This document shows, piece after piece, positions 9,180 to 20,442 of a stretch of DNA of 64,000 nucleotides; position 1 is the first letter of the stretch, and the number at the start of each line of letters is the position of its first letter. The stretch is from Pelobates cultripes. Taxonomy: Eukaryota; Chordata; Amphibia; Anura; Pelobatidae. The notes below the pieces were generated by a model. It searched no databases. It was not told the origin of the DNA and worked only from the letters and a program-made list of their open reading frames with translations. Made by a program: the position numbers and the translations under genes. Location: assembly GCA_933207985.1 (NCBI GenBank), contig OW240913.1:98119265-98183264 (forward strand), written 5' to 3'.

Positions 9180-11634
9180 CTCAAGCAGTGTCTAATATGG
9201 GACTTCGGCAAGGCTGCCCAATAATAGGTTCCAGTCTAGGATTAGTAAGATAATTTTATTAGTCAGCATTTGGTGGATGAAAAAATGTTTTTGTTTTTTT
9301 TTTGTTTTGTTTTTTTTAAAGTGTTAAACCAAAAACCTACCAGTAGGTGTCACCAGAGGGTAATTGTATCAAAATAATCTTTATGGGTCTAATAAGAAAA
9401 CTCAACTTTTAATATATTTCTACATAAAATAAAACCTTATAGCAATAAATATATTAAAATAGGGTAAGCAATCCTACATCTATCTGTTATAAACAATGTA
9501 TTATCAATGTAACTCCCGAAGATGGCCAGTAGGTGGCCTAGAGTGCCTCCCTAAAGTCAAATGAAACAAATAAACTTTAATTAATTATGTCCTATTTTAT
9601 TATTACTTATTTTAATCAATGTCCACCCTGCTAGCTAGGCTTGATTAAATCTTTAGTTCTAAGGTAAATTAAACATCTCAGTTTGTAGTTTAGTAAAAGG
9701 GGACATTTTGGACAAAGCTGGGAGGGGCCCATCCAGTAACTAAAAAAAACCAATATACCATCTGATACCATTGATCATTGATTAGGGGGAGGGGTAGTAC
9801 AGAAATACAAGAGTTTGAAACACAGGAACAGATAGGTATGTGGGTAGGCGGGGACAGTAGAGCAGGGGGAGTGCAAATACTGACTATATACCAGTTTTGG
9901 GAGTAAGAAATGGGCGTGGCTACTCTGGCTCTGGAGGATGTTTGGGGGGTTGGTAATCAGATGCCAGGGGGGGAGGGGATGTCCAAAGCAGTTGTAATTA
10001 AGTCCTTAGTTCTGACCACCATATGGCTACATTGTTTCTCATATGACACAGTTTAACTCACCAAGGCAGTTTTTCAACAAATCAGTTTCCAACAGTCAAT
10101 ATATAGAAACTGATCATAGAATTCCAGCCTACTAGTTACAGCCACATGTACACCCTGCACTAAATTTAAGTGAAGACTGCTACATGGAGGCCATGCAGCC
10201 ACCAGGACAAGCTACTCCCTACTTTTTTTTTTTTTTTTTTTTTAAACATACAAGACAAAGCCTTGTGAATCAGAAGATTATTTCAACAGAGCATCTGATT
10301 CAAAAAGCTGTACAAATATACACACAGTTTCAACAGTCACACCAATCTCCTTATCACCAGCAACACATTGCGCAGTCACTAGGCCCAAACACACACACAG
10401 GATCCTCACATGCTCAACAATATCACGACGTCGCACACACGAAATTAAATCAAAAACCCACCAAAGACTATACACTCATCAATGTAACTATTATTCAAAC
10501 CATACAACTATCCACGCTATTAATCCATATAAACTAACCGATCACATAACATTTCAACAATTTCATCTCTACAATTATCTGTACTATAAATCAACTTTGA
10601 CTAACCAACTATATCACATTCTAGTAACCTCATCTTTACAGTCAGTGGTTATGGTACAGTTAGTAAGTGGTTATAATACAGTTTTAAAGTCACAGATCAG
10701 TTAGTAACAGTTATGGTATTATACATATAACATAAAACAGCAATTGTTAGTAATTTTTACACAATGTCAGTGGTTATGGTACATGTCAGTAGTTATGGTA
10801 CCGTGCGCTATTTTACAGTTATACACACAATTTACACTCCCACTAGACAGCAGAGCTCTAACTTTCTAGTAGGACATACAAGTTAACCAATTCACCAACT
10901 ACAATATATTTAACAACATTTACAATAATCCCAACTATTCTAACTGGCCAGCACCTCGAGAGCTTTCGATCTATTTATACACCAGAGATTCGATAAGTTC
11001 TTCGCTGCCCAGACACCACGTATAGCGAACTAGAGGGCAGAATTTACACAGTACCCAGCTAGTCTATTAAACTATCAATAAGCTAGTGGCTGGATTTACA
11101 ACAGAGCACACTTAGTTAAGATAGGGTGAAATCTAGCAAACTATAATATACAACAGAGTATGCTAGTCTCCCGGTCCCCCCGACGTAGCGAACAAAATTT
11201 ACACCCTAGATACGCTAGTCAAGACAGGACACCGGTGTCCGACATGAGCTATTTACACCAGAACTCAGTCTGACCCAAACCACCTATATTAGACGGCTGA
11301 CTACAGAGCGTCTAATTTCCAGATAAGTGTTGCGCTTTCACTTCTTCCTTCTATTGAAGGGGCCAATACCAATAACCGGTTCCAAATATAAAACCCCTTG
11401 TGGGTCTACCGCTCTAACGGTATCAATCTCACCTGTTAGTCCTGGACCTGGGTTCACTCATAGACGGAACAATCCGGGACTCACTGCGCAGAAGCCGATG
11501 ATCTCCTGGACAAAAGGCCAGTGGCGCCGAGACGAAAGGAGGTCCACGCAGTAGAAGTCCAGGATTGTAGCGTAGAAGGTTTGGTAAAAGTTTACCGTCT
11601 CAAATCTCTGTGCCAGCTTCCGTGCGATGAGGTT
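9180..11634 (-). other. ERV leader and decayed 5' gag region
   Basis: Between primer-binding site and capsid fragment lie about 2.4 kb in which I find no convincing matrix or N-terminal capsid domain. It holds T-runs on the plus strand (9287-9318 and 10203-10223), a proline-rich but stop-broken minus-strand stretch around 9800-10000, and AT-rich DNA. Part may be secondary insertion or filler. Confidence 0.55.
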
Positions 11635-11652
11635 CCCTGCCCAATTGCACCA
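11635..11652 (-). promoter_or_regulatory. Candidate ERV primer-binding site
   Basis: Four bases after the 5' LTR the minus strand reads TGGTGCAATTGGGCAGGG. It starts with TGG, as required to pair with a tRNA CCA end. It resembles a glycine-tRNA site but with an extra A, so the tRNA is not assigned. Confidence 0.6.
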
Positions 11653-11656
11653 GAAA

Positions 11657-12081
11657 TGTTGCAGTGTAAGCATGCAGAAGCCAAACACAGAAATATTGGA
11701 CACAGGTCTTCAGGAAGTAACAGGCCTTTATTCACATTACCGATCGGGTCTCAGATGAACTCCTGTTCCAACATTCTGAGAGACCAACACATGGTGTACA
11801 TTCCTTATATAGCACTATAACTCCTCCCATTAATAGCTACACCTACATATACCTTTAACCAATCAATGAGCAGAATATAGACTTGTACATCTAGTCAAAC
11901 CACATGGCTCATCCAAGACAAAGGAAATAAGTGCAATTTCAGTTCCTGCATTCCTGCACATGCTCAGTACACTGATGACAGTATCCTAGCTACATGTAGC
12001 TAACCAACTGACACAACATACACATATGCCACATGGAGATTTTGGCCTACTAAATTTTAACCATGCTGGAATCCCATCACA
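11657..12081 (-). repeat. ERV 5' LTR, 425 bp
   Basis: On the minus strand it begins TGTGATGGGATT and ends CTGCAACA, giving TG...CA ends. It contains a TATATA box (complement of 11807-11812) and, about 80 bp downstream, an AATAAA signal (complement of 11727-11732), so U3-R-U5 order can be read. Reading base by base, it differs from the other LTR at one position (T in CTACACCTACAT on the plus strand, where the 3' LTR has C). Confidence 0.95.
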
Positions 12082-12201
12082 ATTTTGAATCAGAAAACCA
12101 ATTGTCAGTATGAATGGATATGACTAGAAGGGAGTGTGTAATCTGTGCCTTAGCCACTATTCACAAAGAAAATAGTTATAGTGACTACAATGTCCTTTTA
12201 A
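12082..12201. mobile_element. Right half of the ERV-interrupted T2-type MITE
   Basis: Continues the MITE begun at 4806 directly after the ERV target duplication and ends CCTTTTAA at 12201. Confidence 0.65.
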
Positions 12202-12205
12202 GTCT

Positions 12206-12286
12206 TTAAACCCCTTAAGGACACATGACATGTGTGACATGTCATGATTCCCTTTTATTCCAGAAGTTTGGTCCTTAAGGGGTTAA
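12206..12286. mobile_element. Miniature 80-bp foldback MITE, copy 1
   Basis: Ends TTAAACCCCTTAAGGAC and GTCCTTAAGGGGTTAA form terminal inverted repeats, with an ACATGACATGTGTGACATGT core. The reverse complement of the whole unit recurs at 53387-53466 with few changes, so the boundaries are supported by two independent copies. Confidence 0.8.
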
Positions 12287-12512
12287 GGTGTATGTATATT
12301 TTACAGCAGCAATGTTCCAGTCCTTGCAAAAGATAACATGCAGACTGTTCAAGGTAGGACTATATATGCTCACCATATCTTCTTTTTTAATAAGCATCCA
12401 GTTAATTTGCTGCATATTATTATAGTCGAACTGTCAATCCGCAAGAGTTTTTTAAAATTCATCCTTTTTGACCCCTTCCTATTTATTTCTTTTGAAACTC
12501 ACGTTAGTTTTT

Positions 12513-12756
12513 TTAACCCCTTAAGACCGGAGGGCGTACTATTACGCCCTATTTTAGGCGCTCTAAACGCCGCCGGGCTAATAGTACGCCCTCCGGTCTT
12601 TCCTTACTTACCCCGGGAGCACCCCCGCGGCAGATCTTCCTCCTCCGGTCCCCCCCGGCCATGTAAGAGTGAGGTCCTTGCGAGGACCTCACAATCACAT
12701 GGCCGGGATAGCTGGCTTCTGTATTGCCAGCAGGGGCACTGCCTGTAATGACAGGT
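12513..12756. repeat. GC-rich dispersed repeat with foldbacks, truncated by the gap
   Basis: Begins TTAACCCCTTAAGACCGGAGGGCGTACTA with an inverted partner TAGTACGCCCTCCGGTCTT (12582-12600). It then has GAGGTCCTTGCGAGGACCTC and GACAGGT before the Ns. A related unit is at 20443-20770. Confidence 0.75.
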
Positions 12757-12856
12757 NNNNNNNNNNNNNNNNNNNNNNNNNNNNNNNNNNNNNNNNNNNN
12801 NNNNNNNNNNNNNNNNNNNNNNNNNNNNNNNNNNNNNNNNNNNNNNNNNNNNNNNN
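12757..12856. other. Assembly gap, 100 N
   Basis: Exactly 100 undetermined bases, the usual placeholder for a gap of unknown size. It follows a GC-rich foldback repeat, which is difficult to sequence. Confidence 0.99.
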
Positions 12857-13673
12857 ATGAAGTCACCTACATATAAATACACATAAATGCAGACACACAC
12901 TCCCAGACATGCACTCACATATTTACATTACCATTACAGCATATCACTATGGTCCACCATAGAAGTGTTCTGTGGGGGCGGAGAAGGTTTTCTGCAAAGG
13001 TCACAGGCAGGAGTGAGTATACTTGGTTGTGTCTACAAGCAAAATGGATAATATAAAGAAAGGAGGTGGAATGGGTAGTGGGCAACGTGACAGTTTTGCG
13101 GGAGGAATCATAATGTTTATAGGCTAAAGTCACCGATTATTTTGCAACCTAGCAACACTCCTTCCAGTTACATGAGTTAATATAATTCACATGGTTTCAA
13201 AACTCCATTATGCATTATTGGTGTTTTAACTGCTTGTTTGACAGCCTGATCAGTTGTTAATTTACATGTAGAAGTCCACAGAAATTAATTTGAGTTTCCA
13301 TTTACCTGTCAAATAAATCACATTGACAAAAACAGGATGCATAATAAAAGTCAGTTTTTTGTCAGTCAAATTAAGTTTTTCAATTCACCAAGTAGAGAGT
13401 GACAAATAATGCTAATTCCACACAGAGCAGAGTTAGACAGCTAACTAGGGTGGTATAAAATGTAGCTCTTAGTCGATTTGGCTGCCAATTTCTGTACTAT
13501 GAGTTTTAATTAGCTGCCAAACTTGATGGATATTCAGCAGTGAATTAGGACAATGCATTAACCAAACCTTTCACTTTTCATGGTAACAAGGAAAAAGAGA
13601 AAGACAGCGCTAGATAACTTATAGGCAGCAACCTTTTAAAGGGGATCCCTCAAACCCTTTAATTTGGATAAAA
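12857..13673. other. AT-rich sequence without recognisable genes
   Basis: No domain, splice-supported frame or known repeat recognised. It runs up to the outer edge of the palindrome. Confidence 0.5.
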
Positions 13674-15109
13674 TAAGAAAAAGAAGAAAAAAGGCTGCGC
13701 ACACAGATAAAATTGAAAAAAATAAATAAATAAAAAAATTATTTTTAAATAAAATAAAGTCCAATTAGAAAGAAGGAAAAGTCCAATGTTATTGTCCTTA
13801 CAGATAGTCTTTGCTGTTGACGTCTTCTACTTTGTAGTGAGTCCACTTATATGAAAGATAAAAAGAGAGAGGGGGACAACCAATAGTGTAGTATGTAGAG
13901 TTCTAATATGGATGTGTAGAAATAATAATATAAAACTCACATTTATCAGAGCTAATGTCCTAGCTCTGGAATAAAGCGCATACGGCGGTTTGATCCCCGC
14001 TTATGGGATATAGATGGGTTCCTCTCTGTGATACGTGTCCAGTTTCTCTAAATAAAAGAGACAGCCAATAGTGCTCACTGTATAGCAATATTGATAAAAT
14101 AATAAAAGAATGTACTTACAAAACCAGAGCAGACCAACTGCTCCGTGATGACAGCTTGGGTGGATTGATCCCCACCTTGGATTTCTTTAAATGCAGGAAG
14201 CTTCCAGGGGTTTTCAGGTTTTTTTTTAAAAACCAATAAAAATAATAATTAAAAAGCCAGGGTAAAAAGAGTATTATGTGTCTATAAAAAAGATTATTGG
14301 CACAAACAAATGACCAAAAAATACTTTAATATATTTACAAACACAATAATTAAATATCCATAACGCGTTTCGTCTAAGACTTTATCAAATCCATTTGATA
14401 AAGTCTTAGACGAAACGCGTTATGGATATTTAATTATTGTGTTTGTAAATATATTAAAGTATTTTTTGGTCATTTGTTTGTGCCAATAATCTTTTTTATA
14501 GACACATAATACTCTTTTTACCCTGGCTTTTTAATTATTATTTTTATTGGTTTTTAAAAAAAAACCTGAAAACCCCTGGAAGCTTCCTGCATTTAAAGAA
14601 ATCCAAGGTGGGGATCAATCCACCCAAGCTGTCATCACGGAGCAGTTGGTCTGCTCTGGTTTTGTAAGTACATTCTTTTATTATTTTATCAATATTGCTA
14701 TACAGTGAGCACTATTGGCTGTCTCTTTTATTTCGAGAAACTGGACACGTATCACAGAGAGGAACCCATCTATATCCCATAAGCGGGGATCAAACCGCCG
14801 TATGCGCTTTATTCCAGAGCTAGGACATTAGCTCTGATAAATGTGAGTTTTATATTATTATTTCTACACATCCATATTAGAACTCTACATACTACACTAT
14901 TGGTTGTCCCCCTCTCTCTTTTTATCTTTCATATAAGTGGATTCACTACAAAGTAGAAGACGTCAACAGCAAAGACTATCTGTAAGGACAATAACATTGG
15001 ACTTTTCCTTCTTTCTAATTGGACTTTATTTTATTTAAAAATAATTTTTTTATTTATTTATTTTTTTCAATTTTATCTGTGTGCGCAGCCTTTTTTCTTC
15101 TTTTTCTTA
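13674..15109. repeat. 1.44-kb near-perfect palindrome of Penelope-type ends
   Basis: Two arms of 717 bp (13674-14390 and 14393-15109) with a 2-bp spacer CC at 14391-14392. Base-by-base comparison shows two mismatches and no indel: GAGTCCAC against the complement of GTGGATTC, and TCTAAATA against TATTTCGAGA. Each arm carries ACGCGTTTCGTC-TAAGAC next to the centre, and two AGAGC hairpins followed by TGATCCCC, features shared with Penelope-like ends elsewhere in the window. No coding sequence remains between the arms. I read it as two Penelope-like terminal repeats fused head to head. An inverted-duplication artefact of sequencing is the main alternative. Confidence 0.9.
14389..14427 (+). ncRNA. 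Hammerhead-ribozyme-like motif at the palindrome centre
   Basis: Reading 14389-14427: stem I ATCCAT pairs perfectly with ATGGAT (14422-14427). The core TTGATAA stands for CTGANGA. Stem II is GTC-TTA-GAC. GAAACGCGTT supplies GAAA, a minimal AC/GT stem III and the GTT site before stem I. Penelope-like elements are known to carry such minimal-stem-III hammerheads. Two core changes (C3 to T, G8 to A) predict little or no catalysis. The mirror motif on the minus strand lacks the matching stem I because it runs into the centre. Confidence 0.7.
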
Positions 15110-15489
15110 CTTTCACTTTTCATTGCTAAATGTACAATTGCTGAATGCTGACCTCAAAATATTAATTCTGCTAAAATGACATTTCAGCTAGGTCATATAG
15201 ATTTTCATCTGTCTGCAAATATGTACCCACTTTCATGCTTCCCTACAATGGAAACCCAAGAAATGTTAATATAATACTCAAAATAGATAAAAGATCTGAA
15301 TTGTTAAAGCCTTCACATAATATTTATGTGAAAGAAGTGTAATATTTATTTTGATTTATTTTGAAAATATAAGATTTTTTTTAGTACATAAACATTAGAC
15401 TTGTGCTTGTCAAAAACAATTCAGCTGAATCACGCCTTCTAAGCGAAGTTTAGTTCATTTTGCACTTGCTGTTGCCTCATCATCCTGTA
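15110..15489. other. AT-rich sequence, nothing recognised
   Basis: Adjoins the outer right edge of the palindrome. No gene or repeat identified. Confidence 0.45.
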
Positions 15490-16335
15490 TTAAATGTGAA
15501 GCAATATTGGTACCGAAAAATAAACAGAGGGGACCACAACCCATTCTCACTGGAATTTATTATGCCCATGGCATAGAAAAAAGTGCACAAGTTAGGTGCT
15601 CATTAAATCCAGTATAAAGGCAGCAAACCTTACAAGGAGTCCCCAACCTTGTGAAACATAAAAATTAAAAAAATAGAAGTAGATTGCGTCCATTGATAGT
15701 GTCACAGTAATATTTACGTACACAGTTTACTTTGTATTGCCAGGTATCTCAAAAAGAGAGTGAAACAAAATATACAAAATATGAAAGTATGTTTTAGCAG
15801 CAAGTTAAAATATTAGTGTAACAGGAATAAACTCACACTTTAGAGAGCTACTGAGAGCTCTGCTGTTTTCAGCGTGGACAGTATAATCCCTGTCTAAGCA
15901 TATAATTCTGCAACAATGGTATTGCTCCAGTAAATGGATAATGTGGAAACAAAAGTGGAAATAGCCATTGGTACAATATAGCAACAGACAGTAATTAAAA
16001 ATATAAAAGTAGGTATCCTACTTACATTTCCCAGAGCATGGACCTGCTCTGGTGTTCAGAACGTTGGTGGTATGATCCCCACATGGGATTTACAGGACCA
16101 GAAAGCCGATGGGTAATAGAGTATAAAATCCCAAATAAATCATAAATAATTTAAAATGATTAACTTTATAACAATATAAAAAGCAACAAAATAGTATATA
16201 AAATCAAAATACACACAAAAAAAACCCACACTTTATGCGTTTCACCTTGGGGTTTAATCAGAAGTGTGAGGGTTGTATTCACAGAGTTGGTTTATATAGG
16301 TTAGCTCATTATATTTTAATTGTATCAGTTGTTAA
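15490..16335 (-). mobile_element. Solitary Penelope-like terminal repeat
   Basis: Contains a hammerhead-like fold at 16222-16269 and two tandem units, each with ACTCACA/ACTTACA-TTT leading into an AGAGC hairpin (15842-15862 and 16030-16051). The second unit is followed by GATCCCC. The same order occurs in the palindrome arms. No RT or endonuclease sequence is attached. Confidence 0.65.
16222..16269 (-). ncRNA. Hammerhead-ribozyme-like motif
   Basis: Minus strand: stem I CACACTT pairs with AAGTGTG, extendable by a G-T and a C-G pair to 9 bp. The core is CTGATTA (one change from CTGANGA, at G8), stem II ACC-CCAA-GGT, then GAAACGCATA with GAAA, degenerate minimal stem III and cleavage-site triplet. 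The GCGT to GCAT change looks like CpG decay. The fold is kept but the core is mutated. Confidence 0.7.
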
Positions 16336-16624
16336 AAATTTCTAATTGGCTTATCTATTCCTTACAGTTCAGTTTGTCCAAGACTGCAGACATCATAGTA
16401 CATACTGTATTTCTATTGGTGTGCTAATTAAAAACTCTTAGGGCATGTGTGGGCATCACCGGAAGGGACGTATCACATATGTCCTTAGGTAAAACTCTAT
16501 TGGATAACAAGACAATCTATACAATTTATGTAACATGTATAGGATGACACTAAATAGAAGCTATTTTATGTCCACAGTAATTCATATATAATAATAAACT
16601 TAGGTAGATTGAAGTAGTACGATA

Positions 16625-16840
16625 TTTTTGTCACTCGGAAGTGACATAGGATCTCGGCTACCGTCGATGGTAGTGTGGGTATTGTAGTTCGTCTTTTCTT
16701 CGTGCATGCACAGTACTCGTATCCACTGCGCATGATGTAGTGTCGCGGCTACCCCCAACAGTAGTATGGGTATTGTAGTCCATCTCAACTTCACGCATGG
16801 GTAATGATCGGGTCCAATGCGCATGTGTACTGTTAATCAC
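16625..16840. repeat. Two-copy direct repeat of about 100 bp
   Basis: GGTAGTGTGGGTATTGTAGTTCGTC (16667-16691) recurs as AGTAGTATGGGTATTGTAGTCCATC near 16759. Each is followed by GCATG-rich sequence and preceded by CTCGGCTACC or CGCGGCTACC. It may be the outer part of the Penelope-like element at 15490. Confidence 0.6.
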
Positions 16841-18172
16841 TTTACTCTAATATCTATTGTTTTTTGGGGTATATTTTATTGATTAAGAGGGGGGAGGGGG
16901 GGTTCCATTCCTTCCACCATAATGTGGGCTTTGTGCTTATATGTAATATATTGAGATTACTATGATACCCATTAATAAAGTATATATAATGATGCCTTCA
17001 AACACATTGTAAAGCCAAGACAAACCTTTAGGATACTAAAGTTCCTCTCCATAAGCAATAAGGCAATCGATGGCACCAACTTATCTCAGTCCAAATGATT
17101 GATAAGGATTTTGTGATTAAAGCTGAAAATATAATTTTACATAGCTGCTGTGATATGTTGGTTTATCTTGTTAGTCTGTGCTGGACTTTAAAGTAGTCAC
17201 TGCAGAGAAAAGGCAGTATTTACATCACTGCCTAGAAACCCCTCCAGTGGCAGTCACTCAGACGGTGACTAGAGGTGCTTCCTGGGTCAAATGTTCAGCA
17301 TCTCCTTGCTATTCAATGCATCTCTATGAAAAGACGCTGATTGTTGCAGCACGTTTTGCTCTGCATGCACACTAGCCTCCTAATGGGAAAGCATTGGTTT
17401 AGCTGTGATCATTAGTTCGTGGTTATGGAAGATGGGTTTTTTTTGGCATAAGGGGAAATGTGATTTTAACGCAATTTGTAAATGGGTTTTCTAGTAACAG
17501 TTTTAGCTTAGTGGACAAGTTAACAACGATCATTACAGAGAAACTAAGGATCCATATGGTATACACTGAAGGGTTAAACTGGTAAGACTATTTAGTACAG
17601 GGCTGGGTTTGGTTGAATATTAATGGTCCTGGAGGTTGCTAACTCTCTGGAAAATTATTTAGTAAAGGGGTCTATATCGGTCCCTTATCATTATTCTTTT
17701 TTTTATGATCCTTCCTTGGCAGTGGAAGGGATAATGTACCAAGTACTTAGTAGTGATTGAATTATAACTTTGCTATTTTTGGAGCCTCTCAAATACATGT
17801 ATATGTATAGCTCTTCAATTAGACATAAAAGGATTGCCCAAGTTGAAAAGCAAAGTAGAGAAATTTGACTCAGGTTGGTTTCCAGAGTCAAGCTCTATTA
17901 AGAAAGTTGAATTCACATGTTACATGTGTGTTGTATCTGACTTGAACAGACTAGAAAGTAGAAATCTGTTTCAAATATCTTAATTAATATTTAACTTCCA
18001 CATGACAAGACATATTAAAGTGTTAGAAATGAAAAATAGAAACTAAGAAAAAAATATATACTTTTTGTGTATGAATATATTTTAAAACTGCTAAAATAAT
18101 TTTGAAAAAGTAATATTTCAATATGACCTTCTTCCTACATAAAATATGTTAGCACATATTTGAAATATGATT
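16841..18172. other. AT-rich sequence with one degraded MITE-like stretch
   Basis: Positions 17194-17400 contain TTAAAGTAGTCACTGCAGAG and CAGTCACTCAGACGGTGACTAGAGG, similar to the interior of the T2-type MITE at 29071, so a diverged MITE is likely. The rest shows no gene or named repeat. Confidence 0.5.
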
Positions 18173-18952
18173 CATGGCAATATTATTTATATTTGAAGAC
18201 AGAAATATATAGTTTTCATTATAAGCAGAGTTTTAAAAAAAATATAAATTTTCTATATGTAGATGTAAATAGTTTATTTTACATTTATTCCATTAATCTG
18301 CAAAAATAGTTACTCTACCCCATAGTGGTGTATGATGTCAACTGCAAATACTGGCTCCATGAATATTTATTTTGCCAACCCAATGTCAAACGTGAAGCAT
18401 GGAAGAATGCTATTTGTGAGAAAATTTTGTTTATTCATAGGTAACCCTCGGAGGAAAAAAAAATAAATTTGTATTCATAACAAATAATGCAAAAACAAAC
18501 AAACAAAAAAACATATTAGTTACCTCTAATGTTTCAGTTGAAGCACTGATCACCGGGTCTACGTTCAGTTACGGGGATAACCCTACCTAACCAGGTAGCG
18601 GCTGGGGACAGCAGAAGTTTATCAGATAAGTCAATTTTCAGAGCAGTTCTGCTCATTAGGAAGGATGAAGCTAACAAAGCAGACATTTAACCATGGCAAT
18701 ATTATTTATATTTGAAGACAGAAATATATAGTTTTCATTATAAGCAGAGTTAAAAAAGAATGAAAAACAAATTAGTTACCTTTAACGTTTCTATTGAAGG
18801 ACTGATCAGCGGGTCTGTGTGCAGGTACGGGCAGAATCCTACCTAACAAGATAGAGGCTAGGGACAGCAGCAGTTTATCAGATAATAAGTCCATTTTCAG
18901 AGCAGTTCCGCTCATTAGGAAGGATAACGCTAACAACGCAGCCATTTAACCA
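18173..18952. repeat. Interleaved direct duplications
   Basis: A 60-bp block (18173-18232, CATGGCAATATTATTTATAT...) recurs without visible change at 18692-18751. A second block of about 180 bp, starting ATTAGTTACC and containing ACTGATCA-CGGGTCT and CTCATTAGGAAGGAT, occurs at about 18514-18691 and again, more diverged, at 18771-18952. The identical short block lies between the two long ones. Confidence 0.75.
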
Positions 18953-19740
18953 TTTATCAAACAGGAGTGTATGCAAAGCAGATCTGTGATGTAAGACTTA
19001 AAGCTTATCTCTCCTAGGAAGACAGAGAGAACAGTCCAGTTTTTGTGTGTAACATGCAGATGTCACACATAAAAACAAGAACAAAATTACTACAGGTAAT
19101 AGCTAGAAACCATCACAATCTTTGCAATAGTGCAATGTTTTGATGGGGAATAAAGTGACTCTTTTTAATCAAATCAGATATTCCAGTGTACAATGGAAAG
19201 GTTATAAACGAAGTTACGGTGATAGAAAAGGAAAATAAAAAAATGCAGAACCACATTTTTGGCCTAAAGAAACTCAAACTGGTTTTATTTTCCCATTGAA
19301 TGTGTTTGACCATTGTATATATTTTATATTACATCTGAAGTGGCATGAACATTTTCCCAGCTTTTAGTTTAAAATATAGAATAGGAGTTTATATTAAAAA
19401 CACACTGAGACATACTTGCAAACAAAACATTTGCCCAGTTATTTGAAACTTTCAGGATTATTCATTAAAGAAAATTCACTTTGGATTTCATTTTAAAAAT
19501 AAAAAGTCAACTATGCTTCCAATGTGTCTATTTTGGTTTTAAATTTCAAATTCACTTGGAATTTCAGACAATTCTCACATTAGTGAATAGCACTTATTAG
19601 CAAAATTGGCCAGGAGAGACGGGAATGAAAGGAGGGTTGATATTCAGTCTTAATGTAATTAACATAATGACATGTTTTATCATTAAGAAGTAAGCTCTAA
19701 TGTTGTAGTGTGAGGAGATAAATGTCTGGAAACCAGAGAA
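18953..19740. other. AT-rich sequence, no gene recognised
   Basis: No domain-bearing frame. The only frame above 60 codons lacks recognisable features. Confidence 0.5.
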
Positions 19741-20074
19741 TTAAGCAGACACTATAAGCTACCTATTCATAAACACAGCTGGAGAAACATACATCATTTT
19801 CTCAAGTTGTTTTGTAAATGGGGAGCTACTGATTGGTTAGGAGCATCAGCTGGCTGCTCTTCGACAATCAGCAGTGCTCCTGCCCATGGTCATCCAAGGC
19901 TTTCATTTGAAAGATTTTCAGAAAGAGGATGATGGAGGGAGCAGAGTGAAATGGTGCTGGAAAGGAGACTGTTAATTGTTAAACCCCTATAGCTAAGCCG
20001 ATGCCATGGACCTCCTGGTTCTGTATCAAATTCATTTTTATGAAGTTATTAAGGTGCCAAGAGGGTCCATTTAA
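19741..20074. mobile_element. T2-type MITE, TTAA-flanked
   Basis: Starts TTAAGCAGACACTATAAGC and ends GAGGGTCCATTTAA (reverse complement TTAAATGGACCCTC), so TTAA is at both ends and termini are partly complementary. Non-coding, 334 bp. Confidence 0.6.
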
Positions 20075-20442
20075 ACTGTGTGCACTAATGGCCATGCAGC
20101 CTCAACACAAACATGCATAAGAACATTTTTGAAGTATCATTGATTTTGTAAACCACTCTATAAATGGATACAGTGAGCATGATATTCTCTGCACAATATT
20201 GCAATGATGTATAAGTACAGGGCACAGAGTGACCCTTAGTAAATCAAATAATATTTTAACTTGGTAGCATACTCTGCAAGTTTTGTTATTTCTACTTAAA
20301 GGGCTAGTCTAAGTACGAAAACAACATTAGCTAACTTAAGTGGCTGTGGTGCATTTACCATGCCCCTCTAGTCTCACTTCTCAATTCTCTGCTATTTAGG
20401 ATGTAAACCATTTTAGTTCTGCATACCTGGCCCCAGAGGTAG

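Larger units (their letters stand above)
5055..12081 (-). mobile_element. Gammaretrovirus-like endogenous retrovirus, defective, with nearly identical LTRs
   Basis: Minus-strand provirus of about 7.0 kb: 5' LTR (11657-12081), primer-binding site, long non-coding stretch, gag fragment, protease, a pol remnant with most of RT, RNase H and integrase missing, env, polypurine tract and 3' LTR (5055-5479). It is flanked by 4-bp direct repeats ATTT (5051-5054 and 12082-12085), the duplication length typical of gammaretroviruses. Class I affinity rests on a single CCHC knuckle ending GHWKSEC, the protease triad IDTGAEH in the same frame as gag, the integrase C-terminal sequence, and a CYVC motif in the surface envelope subunit. 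All coding parts contain stops or frame breaks, so it cannot make a complete set of proteins. It sits inside an older MITE. Confidence 0.93.

Noticed and set aside
10184..10537. 117-codon plus-strand frame
   Set aside because: Begins with a poly-Phe run from a T-tract inside the ERV leader; no recognisable product.
11635..11652. Assigning the ERV primer to tRNA-Gly
   Set aside because: The match needs an extra base; the tRNA cannot be named from this sequence alone.
12338..12748. 136-codon plus-strand frame
   Set aside because: Runs from AT-rich flank into the GC-rich foldback repeat; no domain and no continuity of composition.
13674..15109. Palindrome as a pure sequencing artefact
   Set aside because: Not excluded, but the arms differ at two positions and carry the same modules as independent Penelope ends elsewhere, so a real structure is the better reading.
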